From: Roseiarcus sp963820095
Lineage (GTDB): Bacteria > Pseudomonadota > Alphaproteobacteria > Rhizobiales > Beijerinckiaceae
Assembly: GCA_963820095.1 (NCBI GenBank)
Contig: CAWFZA010000015.1
Span: forward strand, 1 to 64,000
Length of the DNA stretch: 64,000 bases
Reading direction: 5' to 3'
A model generated the notes under the pieces. It was not told the DNA's origin. It worked only from the letters and a program-made list of their open reading frames with translations, and made no database searches. Shown piece by piece: positions 17,088 to 26,371 of this stretch (within the stretch, counting starts at the first letter, position 1; the number at the start of each line of letters is the position of its first letter). Made by a program: the position numbers and the translations under genes.

Positions 17088-18404
17088 TTAGAAACTGTCC
17101 TTGAGCCATCGTCCCACCCGCTTCGCGTAGCCGACTTCGCCATGAGGATGGCCGACCTGCGAGCGTGTCGCGCCGAAGTATTCGAGCCCCGCCATCTGCG
17201 GATAGACCATGAGGCCGACCGCAACGGCGAAGGACGGGCTCTTGCCCGATTCCGGCAGACCTTCGACCCCGAGCGGCCGCCCGACGCGGGCCTGGCTCGA
17301 AAGCGTCGCGCGCGCCAGTTCCGGAAGCCCCGTGAGCTGACAGGCGCCTCCGGTCATCACCAGCCTGCGGGTGGCGTGGGCGGCGTGCCCCGACGCCTTG
17401 AGCCGGTCGCGCACCAGTTCAAGGATCTCCTCCACCCGCGGACGAATGATCCGCACCAGCTCCGATTTCGGCAGGTGGCTCGGATGGTCCGGATCGTCGC
17501 CGAGCCGCAGCACGGTGATGGTTTCGCGGTCGTCGGACGGCGAGGCGATGCAGGCGCCGTACAGGGTCTTCAGCCGTTCCGCGTCACTGACCGAAACATT
17601 GAGACCCCGGGCGACATCCCTCGTTACATGGCTGCCGCCGAGGACGACCGCGTCGACATGGATAAGCCGGCCGCCGGAAAACACCCCGACGGTCGTCGAG
17701 CCTCCGCCGAAATCAACCACCGCCGCGCCGAGCTCCGCTTCATCGTCAACCAGCGTCGATAAACCGGCGGCGTAAGGCGTCGCCACCATCGCCTCGACCC
17801 GCAAATGGCAGCGTTCGATGACCAGCATCAGGTTGCGGGCGGCAGCTGAATTGCATGTGGCGATGTGAAGATCGACGCCGAGTTCGTGGCCGATCATGCC
17901 CTTCGGATCGCGCACGTCCTTGGTCGAATCGAGGCGGAAGGCGGTCGGAAGCGCATGCAGGATTGTCCGCCCGGGCTCGGTGTTCACTGTAGCGGCGGCT
18001 TCGAGCACGTGGTGAATGTCATGCTCGGCGACGGTCTTGCCCCGCAACTTGGCGTCCACGCCGTGGCGGCGGGAGGCAAGCCGTCCGCCGGACATATTGA
18101 TGATGACGCCCCCAACTTCGACGCCGGCCATACGCTCAGCCGCATCGATGGCCAAGCGCGCGGCGCTCTCCGCCGCGTGAAGATCGACGATCGCGCCACC
18201 CTTGACGCCGTTCGAGCGCTGATGGCCAATGCCCAGCACCTTGCATCGGTGGGTGCGCCCGCGCAAAGCCTCCGACGCCTCCATCGGGGTCAAGCGGGCT
18301 ATCAGGCACACGATCTTGGAGGCGCCGATGTCCAGCACCGAGAGAATGGCGCTCTTGCGGGCCGGAATTTGGCGCATGCGGGGAGCGAGCGATCTCAGGC
18401 TCAT
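17088..18404 (-). CDS. ftsA: cell division protein FtsA
   Basis: Actin-like ATPase that tethers FtsZ to the membrane. The 438-residue protein shows the actin-fold phosphate motifs (SVLDIGASKIVCLIARL and VVDFGGGSTTVGVF), the adenosine motif MTGGACQLTGLPELA, and a C-terminal amphipathic helix (YAKRVGRWLKDSF) that serves as the membrane anchor. The first Met overlaps the ftsQ stop by four bases (ATGA), and ftsZ follows after 94 bases, the standard ftsQ-ftsA-ftsZ order. The frame is intact. Confidence 0.95.
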   Translation of the reverse strand: MSLRSLAPRMRQIPARKSAILSVLDIGASKIVCLIARLTPMEASEALRGRTHRCKVLGIGHQRSNGVKGGAIVDLHAAESAARLAIDAAERMAGVEVGGVIINMSGGRLASRRHGVDAKLRGKTVAEHDIHHVLEAAATVNTEPGRTILHALPTAFRLDSTKDVRDPKGMIGHELGVDLHIATCNSAAARNLMLVIERCHLRVEAMVATPYAAGLSTLVDDEAELGAAVVDFGGGSTTVGVFSGGRLIHVDAVVLGGSHVTRDVARGLNVSVSDAERLKTLYGACIASPSDDRETITVLRLGDDPDHPSHLPKSELVRIIRPRVEEILELVRDRLKASGHAAHATRRLVMTGGACQLTGLPELARATLSSQARVGRPLGVEGLPESGKSPSFAVAVGLMVYPQMAGLEYFGATRSQVGHPHGEVGYAKRVGRWLKDSF

Positions 18405-19342
18405 GGCTGGGCGCCCTTCTTGGTCGCGTGGGATTCCGCCCAGGCGGCAGCCGCATCTTCAGTCAACCGGACAAACACCCGGCCTTGAACGCGGAAGTCG
18501 AACGCCAGCGCATCCTTTTCCAGGATCCGGGACTGGCGTTGAAGGGTGAGAAGCTCGGCGATTGCGCCTTCCGGGTTTTCCTCGGGCAACTTTACGTCCA
18601 CGCCCGACTTCAGCCGGAGATTCCAGCGCCGCTGGCCGACGAGGACGCCTGCCTCGACGCGAGGCTTCAATTCGTCCATTGCGTCCAAGAGGCCGACATA
18701 TTCGCGTACCCGCGCATTCGCGCCTTCGCCGACCACAAACGGAAGATCGGCGTAGCGACCGTCGGCAACCTCGTCGATCGGCGCGCCGTCGGCGGCGATT
18801 GCGCTGACGTCTCCATCCCGTTGCCAGACGGCGTAGGGCGTGCGCTCGACAATGTCGATGACGACCTGGTTGGGATAGAGCTTGCGCACGCTGGCCTGTT
18901 TGACGAGTGGATCGGCTTCGAGTCGCGCCTTCGCCTCGGCCACGTCGAAAAACGGCAAAGACCGGCTCGCATCGATGCCGGCGATCGCGAGGATCCTGGC
19001 CTCGCTCATATGCGTCGCGCCGGAGACCGTCACGACCGCGACGCCAAGGCCGAGTGACCGGGCAAGCCAGTCGCCCGCATGGCTGGTTTGCGTCATGACT
19101 CCATCGAGCTGGCCGCCTCGCTCGGCGCCCAGAAGCGCCGCGGCGAGGAGAACGAAGAGCGTTAGCGCAATATCGAGCCTGTGCGGCGCGGGACGGTCGA
19201 GCCGAACGCGCCAGCTCAGCGACGCCCTCGCGGCTCGTTCGGCGCGCAGCAGCACCTTGGGAGGGGACGCCTCATGCGCAACCGCCGCCAGCGATCGCCG
19301 CGCCGCCTGTCCCAATCCGAGCCTTTCGCTCAAGCTTCGCAC
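18401..19342 (-). CDS. ftsQ: cell division protein FtsQ
   Basis: Bitopic division protein linking early and late divisome components. After a basic N-terminus there is one membrane helix (LDIALTLFVLLAAALLGAE), then a POTRA domain (VAVVTVSGATHMSEARILAI, ASVRKLYPNQVVIDIVERTP) and the beta domain. The frame is open without interruption up to 19681, which would add an unusual proline-rich 113-residue leader. I prefer the GTG at 19342, with GAGGA seven bases upstream, because it gives 313 residues, normal for the family. The start is therefore uncertain. ddl and murB, often upstream, are absent. Confidence 0.88.
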   Translation of the reverse strand: MRSLSERLGLGQAARRSLAAVAHEASPPKVLLRAERAARASLSWRVRLDRPAPHRLDIALTLFVLLAAALLGAERGGQLDGVMTQTSHAGDWLARSLGLGVAVVTVSGATHMSEARILAIAGIDASRSLPFFDVAEAKARLEADPLVKQASVRKLYPNQVVIDIVERTPYAVWQRDGDVSAIAADGAPIDEVADGRYADLPFVVGEGANARVREYVGLLDAMDELKPRVEAGVLVGQRRWNLRLKSGVDVKLPEENPEGAIAELLTLQRQSRILEKDALAFDFRVQGRVFVRLTEDAAAAWAESHATKKGAQP

Positions 19343-19716
19343 GACCCGTCCTCGCCCGCCGTCCTGCGGAGATAAGAGTTGGCGCGATTGTCGCCGCGAC
19401 AACTCGAGGCCAGGAGGCCCCGAGGCGAAGTTGTGGGGCTTATAGTAAATATTCGGTTTAAGAATCCGCGACGGGATGGCGTACGAGTCGCCCTTCCCGT
19501 CTTTTGCGTCATTTTCACCGAACGTTTGGGAAACGGGAGGGCGGTATTGGGGAGCCAATCCGGGCCGCGGAGGCCCAAACGACCGTGATTTCGGGCCGAG
19601 GAGCGCCGCCCGCTCGGTCCGCCGGTCAGTCTCGATGACCGCGAGTGGCTTCATCGCCGCCGATTCCCTGGCTTCGCGCACCGGCGCAAAGTTAAAGCAC
19701 GATTAAGTCCGAGGGC

Positions 19717-19731
19717 TTAACGGTGCGTTAA
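19717..19731. promoter_or_regulatory. CtrA box, TTAA-N7-TTAA
   Basis: TTAACGGTGCGTTAA is an exact match to the alphaproteobacterial cell-cycle regulator CtrA consensus. It lies between ftsQ and the divergent dioxygenase gene. A further TTAA stands ten bases before it (19703-19706) and a GANTC methylation site (GAATC) eight bases after (19739-19743). In Caulobacter, CtrA and CcrM control division genes, so this probably regulates ftsQAZ. The remainder of 19343-19880 shows no separate gene. Confidence 0.65.
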
Positions 19732-19880
19732 CCTCAGCGAATCAGGGAGCGGAAAACGGTCCGTGCGGGCGGCGGCGGTCGATAAAAATCGCCCGCCGAT
19801 AGCCCATAAGAATTAGGGTGGCCCCGCTAGCATGGGCGCGCGCTAGCCTCAGGCGCGCCCCGGCGCAAAGACGGAAATTC

Positions 19881-20960
19881 ATGCCCGAACAAATCGACTT
19901 CGCGCTCAGGCCCGACGCACGGCCGGGCGACAGCGCCTTCCTCCTCAATAAAGGGCGCCACCAGCTCGCCTTCGATCCCTTTCCCGGCCGCGCCATCGCG
20001 CTCGCCTTCCTTGGATCGGCCGCAGACCCAGCGGCCGAAGCCGCTCTCGTGGCGCTCTCGACCAGGCTGCGCCTGGTCGACGACGGCAACGCCGCTGTTT
20101 TCGCCGTCATGCGCGAATCCGGCTCCGGGCCGGAGAGCGCGCTGGAGACCCGATTTTCCTCGATCGTTTTCTTGTGGGACGGGGACGAAATGGCGCGCGC
20201 TTTCGGCGCCGGGCAGTCCTGGGTCATCCTCGACCCGATGCTGCGCGTCGTCGACGTCGCGCCTTTGGACGAGGCCGATCGGGCTTTCGGCCTTCTAAGA
20301 CGATTGTCGCAGATCAACGCAGCTTCGACATCGCCCACTCCGGCGCCGATACTCACCCTGGCGCGAGTCTTCGAGCTGGAACTGTGCGCCCATCTCGTCG
20401 CTTGTTTCGAGCGCGATGGGGGCAAGGACACGGGCTTCATGCAGGATCAAGGCGGACGATCCGTCGAGAACTTCGACGAGACGTGGAAGCGCCGGCGTGA
20501 TCTCCACCTGACCGACCAGCGCCTTATCGCCAACCTTCGCGCGCGCATCGGACGAAGGATCTGCCCGGAAGTCAGGAAGGCGTTTCAGATGCGTCCGACC
20601 CGGATCGAGCGCGATCTCGTCGCGCGCTACGACGCCGAAACGGGCGGACACTTCGGGCCCCATCGCGACGACACCGGGATCGCGGTTGCGCATCGCCGGT
20701 TCGCAGTCTCGATCAATCTCAACGCGGATTTCGAGGGCGGCGAAATCTCGTTTCCCGAATACAGCCGTGAGGCTTTCAAGGCCTCGCCCGGAACCGCGGT
20801 CGTCTTCTCCGCGTCGATCCTTCACCAGGTGTCGCGCGTGACGCGTGGGCGACGCTATGTGTTCCTCACCTTCCTGTTCGACGAGGAAGCCGAGCGCGTG
20901 AGGCAGGCGAATTTGCGCGCCATGCAAGCGCAACGCCAGCCGCAACTCGCCGGCGCATGA
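19881..20960 (+). CDS. Fe(II)/2-oxoglutarate dioxygenase with N-terminal peroxiredoxin-like domain
   Basis: 359 residues. The C-terminal half is a prolyl-4-hydroxylase-type (PKHD-like) oxygenase: the metal site is His and Asp in GGHFGPHRDDTG plus the distal His in FSASILHQVS, and the 2-oxoglutarate-binding Arg is probably in TRGRRYVFL. ARYDAETGG is the typical preceding strand. The N-terminal 150 residues (PGDSAFLLNKGRHQLAFDPF, RAIALAFLGSA) look like a thioredoxin/peroxiredoxin fold without a clear catalytic Cys. The ATG at 19881 was chosen over an upstream Met (19818). It is transcribed away from ftsQ across the CtrA box. Substrate unknown. Confidence 0.8.
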   Translation: MPEQIDFALRPDARPGDSAFLLNKGRHQLAFDPFPGRAIALAFLGSAADPAAEAALVALSTRLRLVDDGNAAVFAVMRESGSGPESALETRFSSIVFLWDGDEMARAFGAGQSWVILDPMLRVVDVAPLDEADRAFGLLRRLSQINAASTSPTPAPILTLARVFELELCAHLVACFERDGGKDTGFMQDQGGRSVENFDETWKRRRDLHLTDQRLIANLRARIGRRICPEVRKAFQMRPTRIERDLVARYDAETGGHFGPHRDDTGIAVAHRRFAVSINLNADFEGGEISFPEYSREAFKASPGTAVVFSASILHQVSRVTRGRRYVFLTFLFDEEAERVRQANLRAMQAQRQPQLAGA

Positions 20961-20988
20961 GGCGGAAATTGTCGAAGGCTTCGGCGAA

Positions 20989-22272
20989 TTACGCTGCGGT
21001 CGCCCTCGGTCGCGGCCCGCCAGTCGCCCAATCGAGAAGTTCGACCGTGTGCACGACGGGCGCTCTCGTTCCGCTCGCGATCTGAGTGATGCACCCGATG
21101 TTGCCCGCCGCGATGAGATCGGGCGACGTCGTGGCGATGTTCGCGACTTTCCGATCGCGGAGCCTGCGCGCGATCTCGGGCTGCAGCAGATTATAGGTCC
21201 CAGCCGAGCCGCAGCAGAGGTGGCCTTCGGGCGGATCGAGCACGATGAACCCCGCTTCCTTCAACAGACGCTTCGGCTCATCGCGGATTTGCTGCCCGTG
21301 CTGCAGCGAGCAGGCGCTGTGGTAGGCGACGCGGCGTCCCGTCGGATTGACCGGAGCCTGGAGCCCGATCTCGCTCATGAGCTCGGTGACATCCCGCGCG
21401 AGCGAGGAGACGGTCTTCGCCGCCTCCGCGAGTTCGGGATCGTTGCGGAACATGAATCCATAATCCTTGACCGTCGTGCCGCAGCCGGATGCGTTGATGA
21501 CGATCGCATCGAGGCCGCCGTCGGCGATCTCTCTCGTCCAGGCGAGAATGTTGGCGCGAGCGTAAGTCTGCGCGTCCTGACCGAGATGGTGCGTAAGCGC
21601 GCCGCAGCAGCCGGCGCCCTCGGCGACGACGACCTCGCAACCATGTCGGGTTAGAAGCCTGATCGTCGCCTCGTTGATCTGGGGCGCGAGAACCTGTTGC
21701 GCGCAACCGCTGAGCAGCGCGACCCGACGCACGCGCTGGCCTTCGCTGTTGAACACCTGCGGCCGGTCGACTGGCGAAGCCGGCGGCAGCCTCGAGGGGA
21801 CAAGCGCGAGCGCGGCTTTCAGCTGCGCCGGCATAAGCCCCGCGAATGGCGCGCCTAGGCGGCCAGCCCATATCGCCGCGCGAAACAGCTTCGGACTCGG
21901 CAGCACAGTCCCGAAAGCGCGCCGCAACACCCTGTCGAACCAGGGCCGCTTGAACGTCTTCTCGATATGATGTCGACCGTGGTCCACAAGGTGCATGTAA
22001 TTGACGCCTGACGGGCAGGTCGTCATGCACGACAAGCAGGAGAGGCACCGGTCGATATGCTTGACCACCTCCGGCGTAGCCGGCCGATCGTTCTCCAGCA
22101 TATCCTTGATGAGATAGATGCGGCCCCTCGGGCTGTCGAGCTCGTCGCCGAGCAGCACATAGGTCGGGCACGTTGCGGTGCAGAAGCCGCAATGCACGCA
22201 GGCGCGCAAGATCTTTTCGGACGCGCTGACGTCCGGATCGGCCAGTTGCGCAGCGGTGAAGTTCGTCTGCAT
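20989..22272 (-). CDS. glcF: glycolate oxidase iron-sulfur subunit
   Basis: Electron-transfer subunit of the membrane-associated GlcDEF glycolate oxidase. The 427-residue protein has two ferredoxin-type motifs, CVHCGFCTATCP (about 27-38) and CLSCLSCMTTCP, for two [4Fe-4S] clusters, and the CCG-domain motifs GAGCCGALTHHLG and LCCGSAGTYNLL of the heterodisulfide-reductase-like half. Its ATG overlaps the glcE stop (ATGA). It is the last gene of a minus-strand operon garR, glycerate kinase, glcD, glcE, glcF, and the only glc gene here with an unbroken frame. Confidence 0.94.
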   Translation of the reverse strand: MQTNFTAAQLADPDVSASEKILRACVHCGFCTATCPTYVLLGDELDSPRGRIYLIKDMLENDRPATPEVVKHIDRCLSCLSCMTTCPSGVNYMHLVDHGRHHIEKTFKRPWFDRVLRRAFGTVLPSPKLFRAAIWAGRLGAPFAGLMPAQLKAALALVPSRLPPASPVDRPQVFNSEGQRVRRVALLSGCAQQVLAPQINEATIRLLTRHGCEVVVAEGAGCCGALTHHLGQDAQTYARANILAWTREIADGGLDAIVINASGCGTTVKDYGFMFRNDPELAEAAKTVSSLARDVTELMSEIGLQAPVNPTGRRVAYHSACSLQHGQQIRDEPKRLLKEAGFIVLDPPEGHLCCGSAGTYNLLQPEIARRLRDRKVANIATTSPDLIAAGNIGCITQIASGTRAPVVHTVELLDWATGGPRPRATAA

Positions 22273-23495
22273 CAGAGGCCGTCCTGCATGCGTCCCGGAT
22301 TGAGAACGCCCTGAGGGTCAAAACCTTTCTTCACCCGCGCGGTGAGCTCGCGCCAGCGCGGAGCTCAAGGGCTCGAACACCGGCGTCGCGGCGCGAACGG
22401 CCTCCGACGCCCTGATCAGCGTCGCGTGGCCGCCCGCCGATTTGACCTCCGGACGAACGATGCCGGCGCCAGCGTCCGGTCCAGCTTCTCCGGGATCGAG
22501 GCTGAGCCAGATCAGCCCGCCGCCCCAATCGAAGTAGAAATCGGCCGACGCCAGCGTGGAGAGGAGCGAGCGGGCGAGAGCCGGAGCATGGCTTGGCGTC
22601 GGACAGAGGCGCCAAACGATCCGGGGTCCTTGCGCGAGCAACGGCTGAACGGCGCCGACCTCGGACCAGAAGGCCTCCGTCTCCGCCTCATTGAGGCGAA
22701 GGCCGCGCCCGATCAGGGCCTCGAGCGCTTGGGCGCGATAGGCGACCGACGGCCGAGGACCTTCGAGCCGCAGCGCGGTCGCGGCGGCGAGTCCCACCGA
22801 GGCCGCGCCGACCTTCGAACGGCGTGCTATGCGAAGCTGGCAAATGTGCGGCGGCGGAAACCTCGAGAGGCGAATTCAGCGCTTTCGCCAACACCGGGAT
22901 AGCGACATCGTCCGCAAGCCCGTGCAGCACGATCGTACACGCGGTCTCAGGCTTCGGCATGACCTTGATCGTAAGCTCTGTCAGCGCCGACAGAGTGCCA
23001 TAAGCGCCGGCTTGCAGCTTGCACATGTCGTAGCCGGTGACGTTCTTGACGACCTTGCCGCCGGCCTTCCAGATGTCGCCAAAGCCGTTCACGGCGGTAA
23101 AGCCGAGGACGTAGTCCCGAGCCGAGCCCGCGCGCACACGGCGAGAGCCAGCCATGTTGCAGGCGATCACGCCGCCAAGCGTTTGCTCGCCCTCAGCGCC
23201 GAGGAGGGCGAGCCAGTCCGGCGGCTCGAAGGCCAGCATCTGGCGCTTCTTCGCAAGCTCGGCGTTGATCGAGGCGAGAGGCTCGCCGGGCTGGGCGGTC
23301 AAGACAAGTTCAGCCGCTTCGTATTCGACGATTCCCGCAAGCCGCGAAACGTCGAGGACGTGATCGGTCTTCATCGGGCGGCCAAGCGCGCGCTTCGTCC
23401 CGCCCGCGACGATTTCGAGCGAATCGCCTTCGGCGAACGACCCAGGAGATCATCTCCGCTATTTGTTTGGCATCTGAGGGTTCAAGCACCGACAC
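22272..23495 (-). CDS. glcE: glycolate oxidase FAD-binding subunit, frame broken three times
   Basis: FAD-binding-4 subunit of glycolate oxidase. Pieces in successive frames give one family protein: SVLEPSDAKQIAEMI from the start near 23495, GDSLEIVAGGTKRALGRPMK after a shift at about 23440, the FAD segment LLGAEGEQTLGGVIACNMAG and GKVVKNVTGYDMCKLQAGA, then VGLAAATALRLEGP after a shift at about 22810, and KKGFDPQGVLNPGRMQDGL after one at about 22325. The true stop overlaps glcF. The start is a GTG overlapping or just inside the glcD stop region. Because each shift restores family sequence exactly, I read them as likely indel errors rather than decay. Confidence 0.85.
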
Positions 23496-23506
23496 GGTCG
23501 CTCGCC

Positions 23507-25001
23507 TCAGAAGCGCGGAAGATCGGGATAGGCGACCTTGCCCGCATGCACATGCATGCGGCCAAGCTCGGCGCAGCGGCAGAGCTGCGGAAACACTTTG
23601 CCCGGATTGAGCAGGCCCTCCGAATCGAAGGCGCATTTCAGCCGCTGCTGCTGGTTGAGGTCGATCTCGTTGAACATGGTGTCCATGAGATCGCGCTTCT
23701 CGACGCCGACGCCATGCTCGCCGGTCAAGAACGCCGCCGACATGGACGCAAAGTCTCAGGATCTCCGCGCCAAATTCCTCCGCCCGGTCGAAGTTCGCCC
23801 GGCTTGTTGGCGTCGTAGAGAATGAGCGGATGAAGATTGCCGTCGCCGGCGTGAAAGACGTTGGCGACGCGAAGCCCGAACCGTTCCTCCATCTGTTTCA
23901 TCTGCTGAAGGACGCGACCGATCTCTCTGCGCGGGATCGTTCCGTCCATGCAGTAGTAGTCGGGCGATATTCGGCCGACCGCCGGAAAGGCGGCCTTGCG
24001 TCCGGCCCAGAAGAGCAGGCGCTCCGCTTCGGACTGGCTCGTTCGGCAGCTCGTCGCCCCGTTGCGCTCGGCGATGCGCCTCGACCTCGGCGATCAAATG
24101 ATCGACTTCGGCCTCGCAGCCGTCGAGTTCGACGATCAGCAGCGCCTCACAGTCGAGCGGGTAGCCGGCGTGGACGAAGGCTTCGGCGGCGGCCACCGCC
24201 GGTCGATCCATGATTTCCATTCCGCCGGGAATGATGCCTCCGCCGATCACCGCAGCGACGCAGTCGCCCGCGCCCTCGACGGTGGAGAAGCCGATGAGCA
24301 GCGCGCGCGCGCCCGGAGGCTTCGGCAGAATGCGGACGGTGACTTCAGTGACGACGCCGAGCATGCCCTCGGAGCCGACCATAACGCCAAGCAAATCGTA
24401 GCCCGAGGAATCGAAATGCTTGCCGCCGAGCCGAATGATCTCGCCTTCGATCGTCACCATTTCGACGCCGATGACATTGTTGGTCGTGAGCCCGTATTTC
24501 AGGCAATGCACGCCGCCGGAATTCTCGGCGACATTTCCGCCGATCGTGCAGGCGATCTGGCTCGATGGATCGGGCGCGTAGTAGAGCCCCTGACCCTGCA
24601 CGGCGTGGGTGATTCCGAGATTGGTCACGCCGGGCTGGGTGACGACGCAGCGATTGGCGACATCGATCTCGAGGATCTTGTTGAACTTGCCCATGCCGAG
24701 GAGAACGCCGTCGGCGAGCGGCAGGGCGCCGCCCGAGAGCGACGTCCCGGCGCCGCGCGGAACCACCTTGATCTTGTTCGCCGCGCAATAGCGCATGACC
24801 TCGACGACCTGCACCGTCGTCTCGGGCAAGCACCGCCACCATGGGCGGCTGACGGTAAGCCGTGAGCCCGTCGCATTCGAAGGCGCGCAATTCCTTCTCG
24901 CGGTCGATCACGCCTTCGCCCGGAACGATCCGCCGGAGCGCTTCGACAATCTCGGCGCGGCGGGCGAGGACGCCGCGATCGGGTTCGGGCATGGCGATCA
25001 T
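23507..25001 (-). CDS. glcD: glycolate oxidase FAD subunit, frame broken several times
   Basis: Catalytic FAD subunit oxidising glycolate to glyoxylate. The N-terminus (MPEPDRGVLARRAEIVEALR) is in one frame; after a one-base shift near 24830 the body follows (VVPRGAGTSLSGGALPLADG, SQIACTIGGNVAENSGGVH, YDLLGVMVGSEGMLGVVTE). A second shift near 24065 leads to FWAGRKAAFPAVGRISPDYY and ANVFHAGDGNLHPLILYD, and another near 23775 to TGEHGVGVEKRDLMDTMFNE and the C-terminus LLNPGKVFPQLCR. The stop at 23507-23509 adjoins glcE. Whole-length family identity is clear. Expression of a complete protein depends on whether the shifts are real. Confidence 0.87.
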
Positions 25002-25067
25002 GGCGCGCCTCCTACGGCTAAGAGCTTTGGAACAACAGATATCGCCGAGCCGCCCCGAAGCAAGTGC

Positions 25068-26339
25068 TCATTCAGGATTGATGAGTACGGCGCGGAAGTC
25101 GTTGACATTGGTCAGCGTCGGCCCGGTGACCACCTGATCGCCGATCGCCCCGAAGAAACGATGCGCGTCATTGTCGGCCAACAGCGCCCTGGCGTTGAGC
25201 CCAAGGCGCCTCGCGCGCTCCAGGCTGTCCGGGGTCAGAATCGCGCCCGCGATCTCCTCGGCCCCATCGACGCCGTCGGTGTCGCCGGCGATGGCGAAGA
25301 TTCGAGGGCGGCCATCGAGTTCGACCGCCATCGACAGGAGGAATTCGACGTTCCTGCCTCCCCTGCCCGCTCCCCGGACCGTCACCGTCGTTTCTCCCCC
25401 GGAGATCAGGACGCATGGGGGTCGCGCCGGTTGGCCATGCACGGCGACCTGGCGGGCGATTCCCGCCATCACCTTTCCCACCTCGCTCGCCTCGCCCTCG
25501 ATCGCGTCGCCGAGGATGAGGGCGCGATAGCCGGCCCGACTCGCCACGTTTGCCGCAGCTTCCAGCGAGGCTTGCGGCGCGGCGATGATGCGCGTCTCGC
25601 TGCGGGCGAAGGCGGAATCGCCAGGCTTTGGAGTCTCGCTCTTGCTGTCGTCGAGACGAGCCTGGACTGACGGAGGGGGGACGATGCCGTAACGCTGCAG
25701 CACGGCTTTGGCGTCGGCAAGGGTCGTCGCATCGGGCGTGGTCGGACCGGAGGCGATCACCGACGGATCGTCGCCCGGAACGTCGGAGATGATGAGCGAC
25801 ACGATCCGGGCCGGAGCGGCGGCGACGGCCAGCCGGCCGCCCTTGATCGCGGAGAGGTGCTTGCGGACAGAGTTGATCTCATTGATGTTGGCGCCGCTCT
25901 TGAGCAGCGCCTTGTTCAGAGCCTGCTTGTCGTCCAGCGTGATCCCCGGCGCCGGAAGCGACAGAAGAGCTGAGCCGCCGCCCGAGATCAGGCACAGCAA
26001 GAGGTCCTCCTGTCCGAGGCCCGCGACGAGATCGAGAATCCTGCCGGCCGCATTTCGGCCCGCGGCGTCCGGAATGGGATGGGCGGCCTCGACCACCCCG
26101 ATCCGCTTCAAGGCGCCGACGCCATGGCCATAGCGCGTGACGACAAGGCCGGAGAGAGGTTTGTCCGCGGGCCAGTTGGCCTCGACCGCGCGGGCCATCG
26201 AGGCGGCGGCCTTGCCGGCGCCGACCACGACGGTGCGACCCGCCGGCGGGTCGGGAAGATTCGCGGGAATAGCCTTGTCCGGGGAGGCCTCGGCGATCGC
26301 AGCCTCGAACATGGCCCGCAGCAACTGCCGCTCGTTCAT
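25068..26339 (-). CDS. ttuD: glycerate 2-kinase (MOFRL family)
   Basis: Phosphorylates D-glycerate to 2-phosphoglycerate, feeding glycolate carbon into glycolysis. 423 residues from the ATG at 26339. Visible family features are RTVVVGAGKAAASMARAVE, the glycine-rich LCLISGGGSALLSLP, NSVRKHLSAIKGGRLA, and the C-terminal MOFRL-type region (PPCVLISGGETTVTVRGAGRGGRNVEF shortened here to its core GGETTVTV) with AGDTDGVDG. It sits 32 bases after garR and before glcD, so the three enzymes make a coherent salvage operon. The symbol follows rhizobial usage; gckA is used in methylotrophs. Confidence 0.9.
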   Translation of the reverse strand: MNERQLLRAMFEAAIAEASPDKAIPANLPDPPAGRTVVVGAGKAAASMARAVEANWPADKPLSGLVVTRYGHGVGALKRIGVVEAAHPIPDAAGRNAAGRILDLVAGLGQEDLLLCLISGGGSALLSLPAPGITLDDKQALNKALLKSGANINEINSVRKHLSAIKGGRLAVAAAPARIVSLIISDVPGDDPSVIASGPTTPDATTLADAKAVLQRYGIVPPPSVQARLDDSKSETPKPGDSAFARSETRIIAAPQASLEAAANVASRAGYRALILGDAIEGEASEVGKVMAGIARQVAVHGQPARPPCVLISGGETTVTVRGAGRGGRNVEFLLSMAVELDGRPRIFAIAGDTDGVDGAEEIAGAILTPDSLERARRLGLNARALLADNDAHRFFGAIGDQVVTGPTLTNVNDFRAVLINPE

Positions 26340-26371
26340 GGCCGCCGCCCCTGTCCCTTGGCTCGAGGCGC

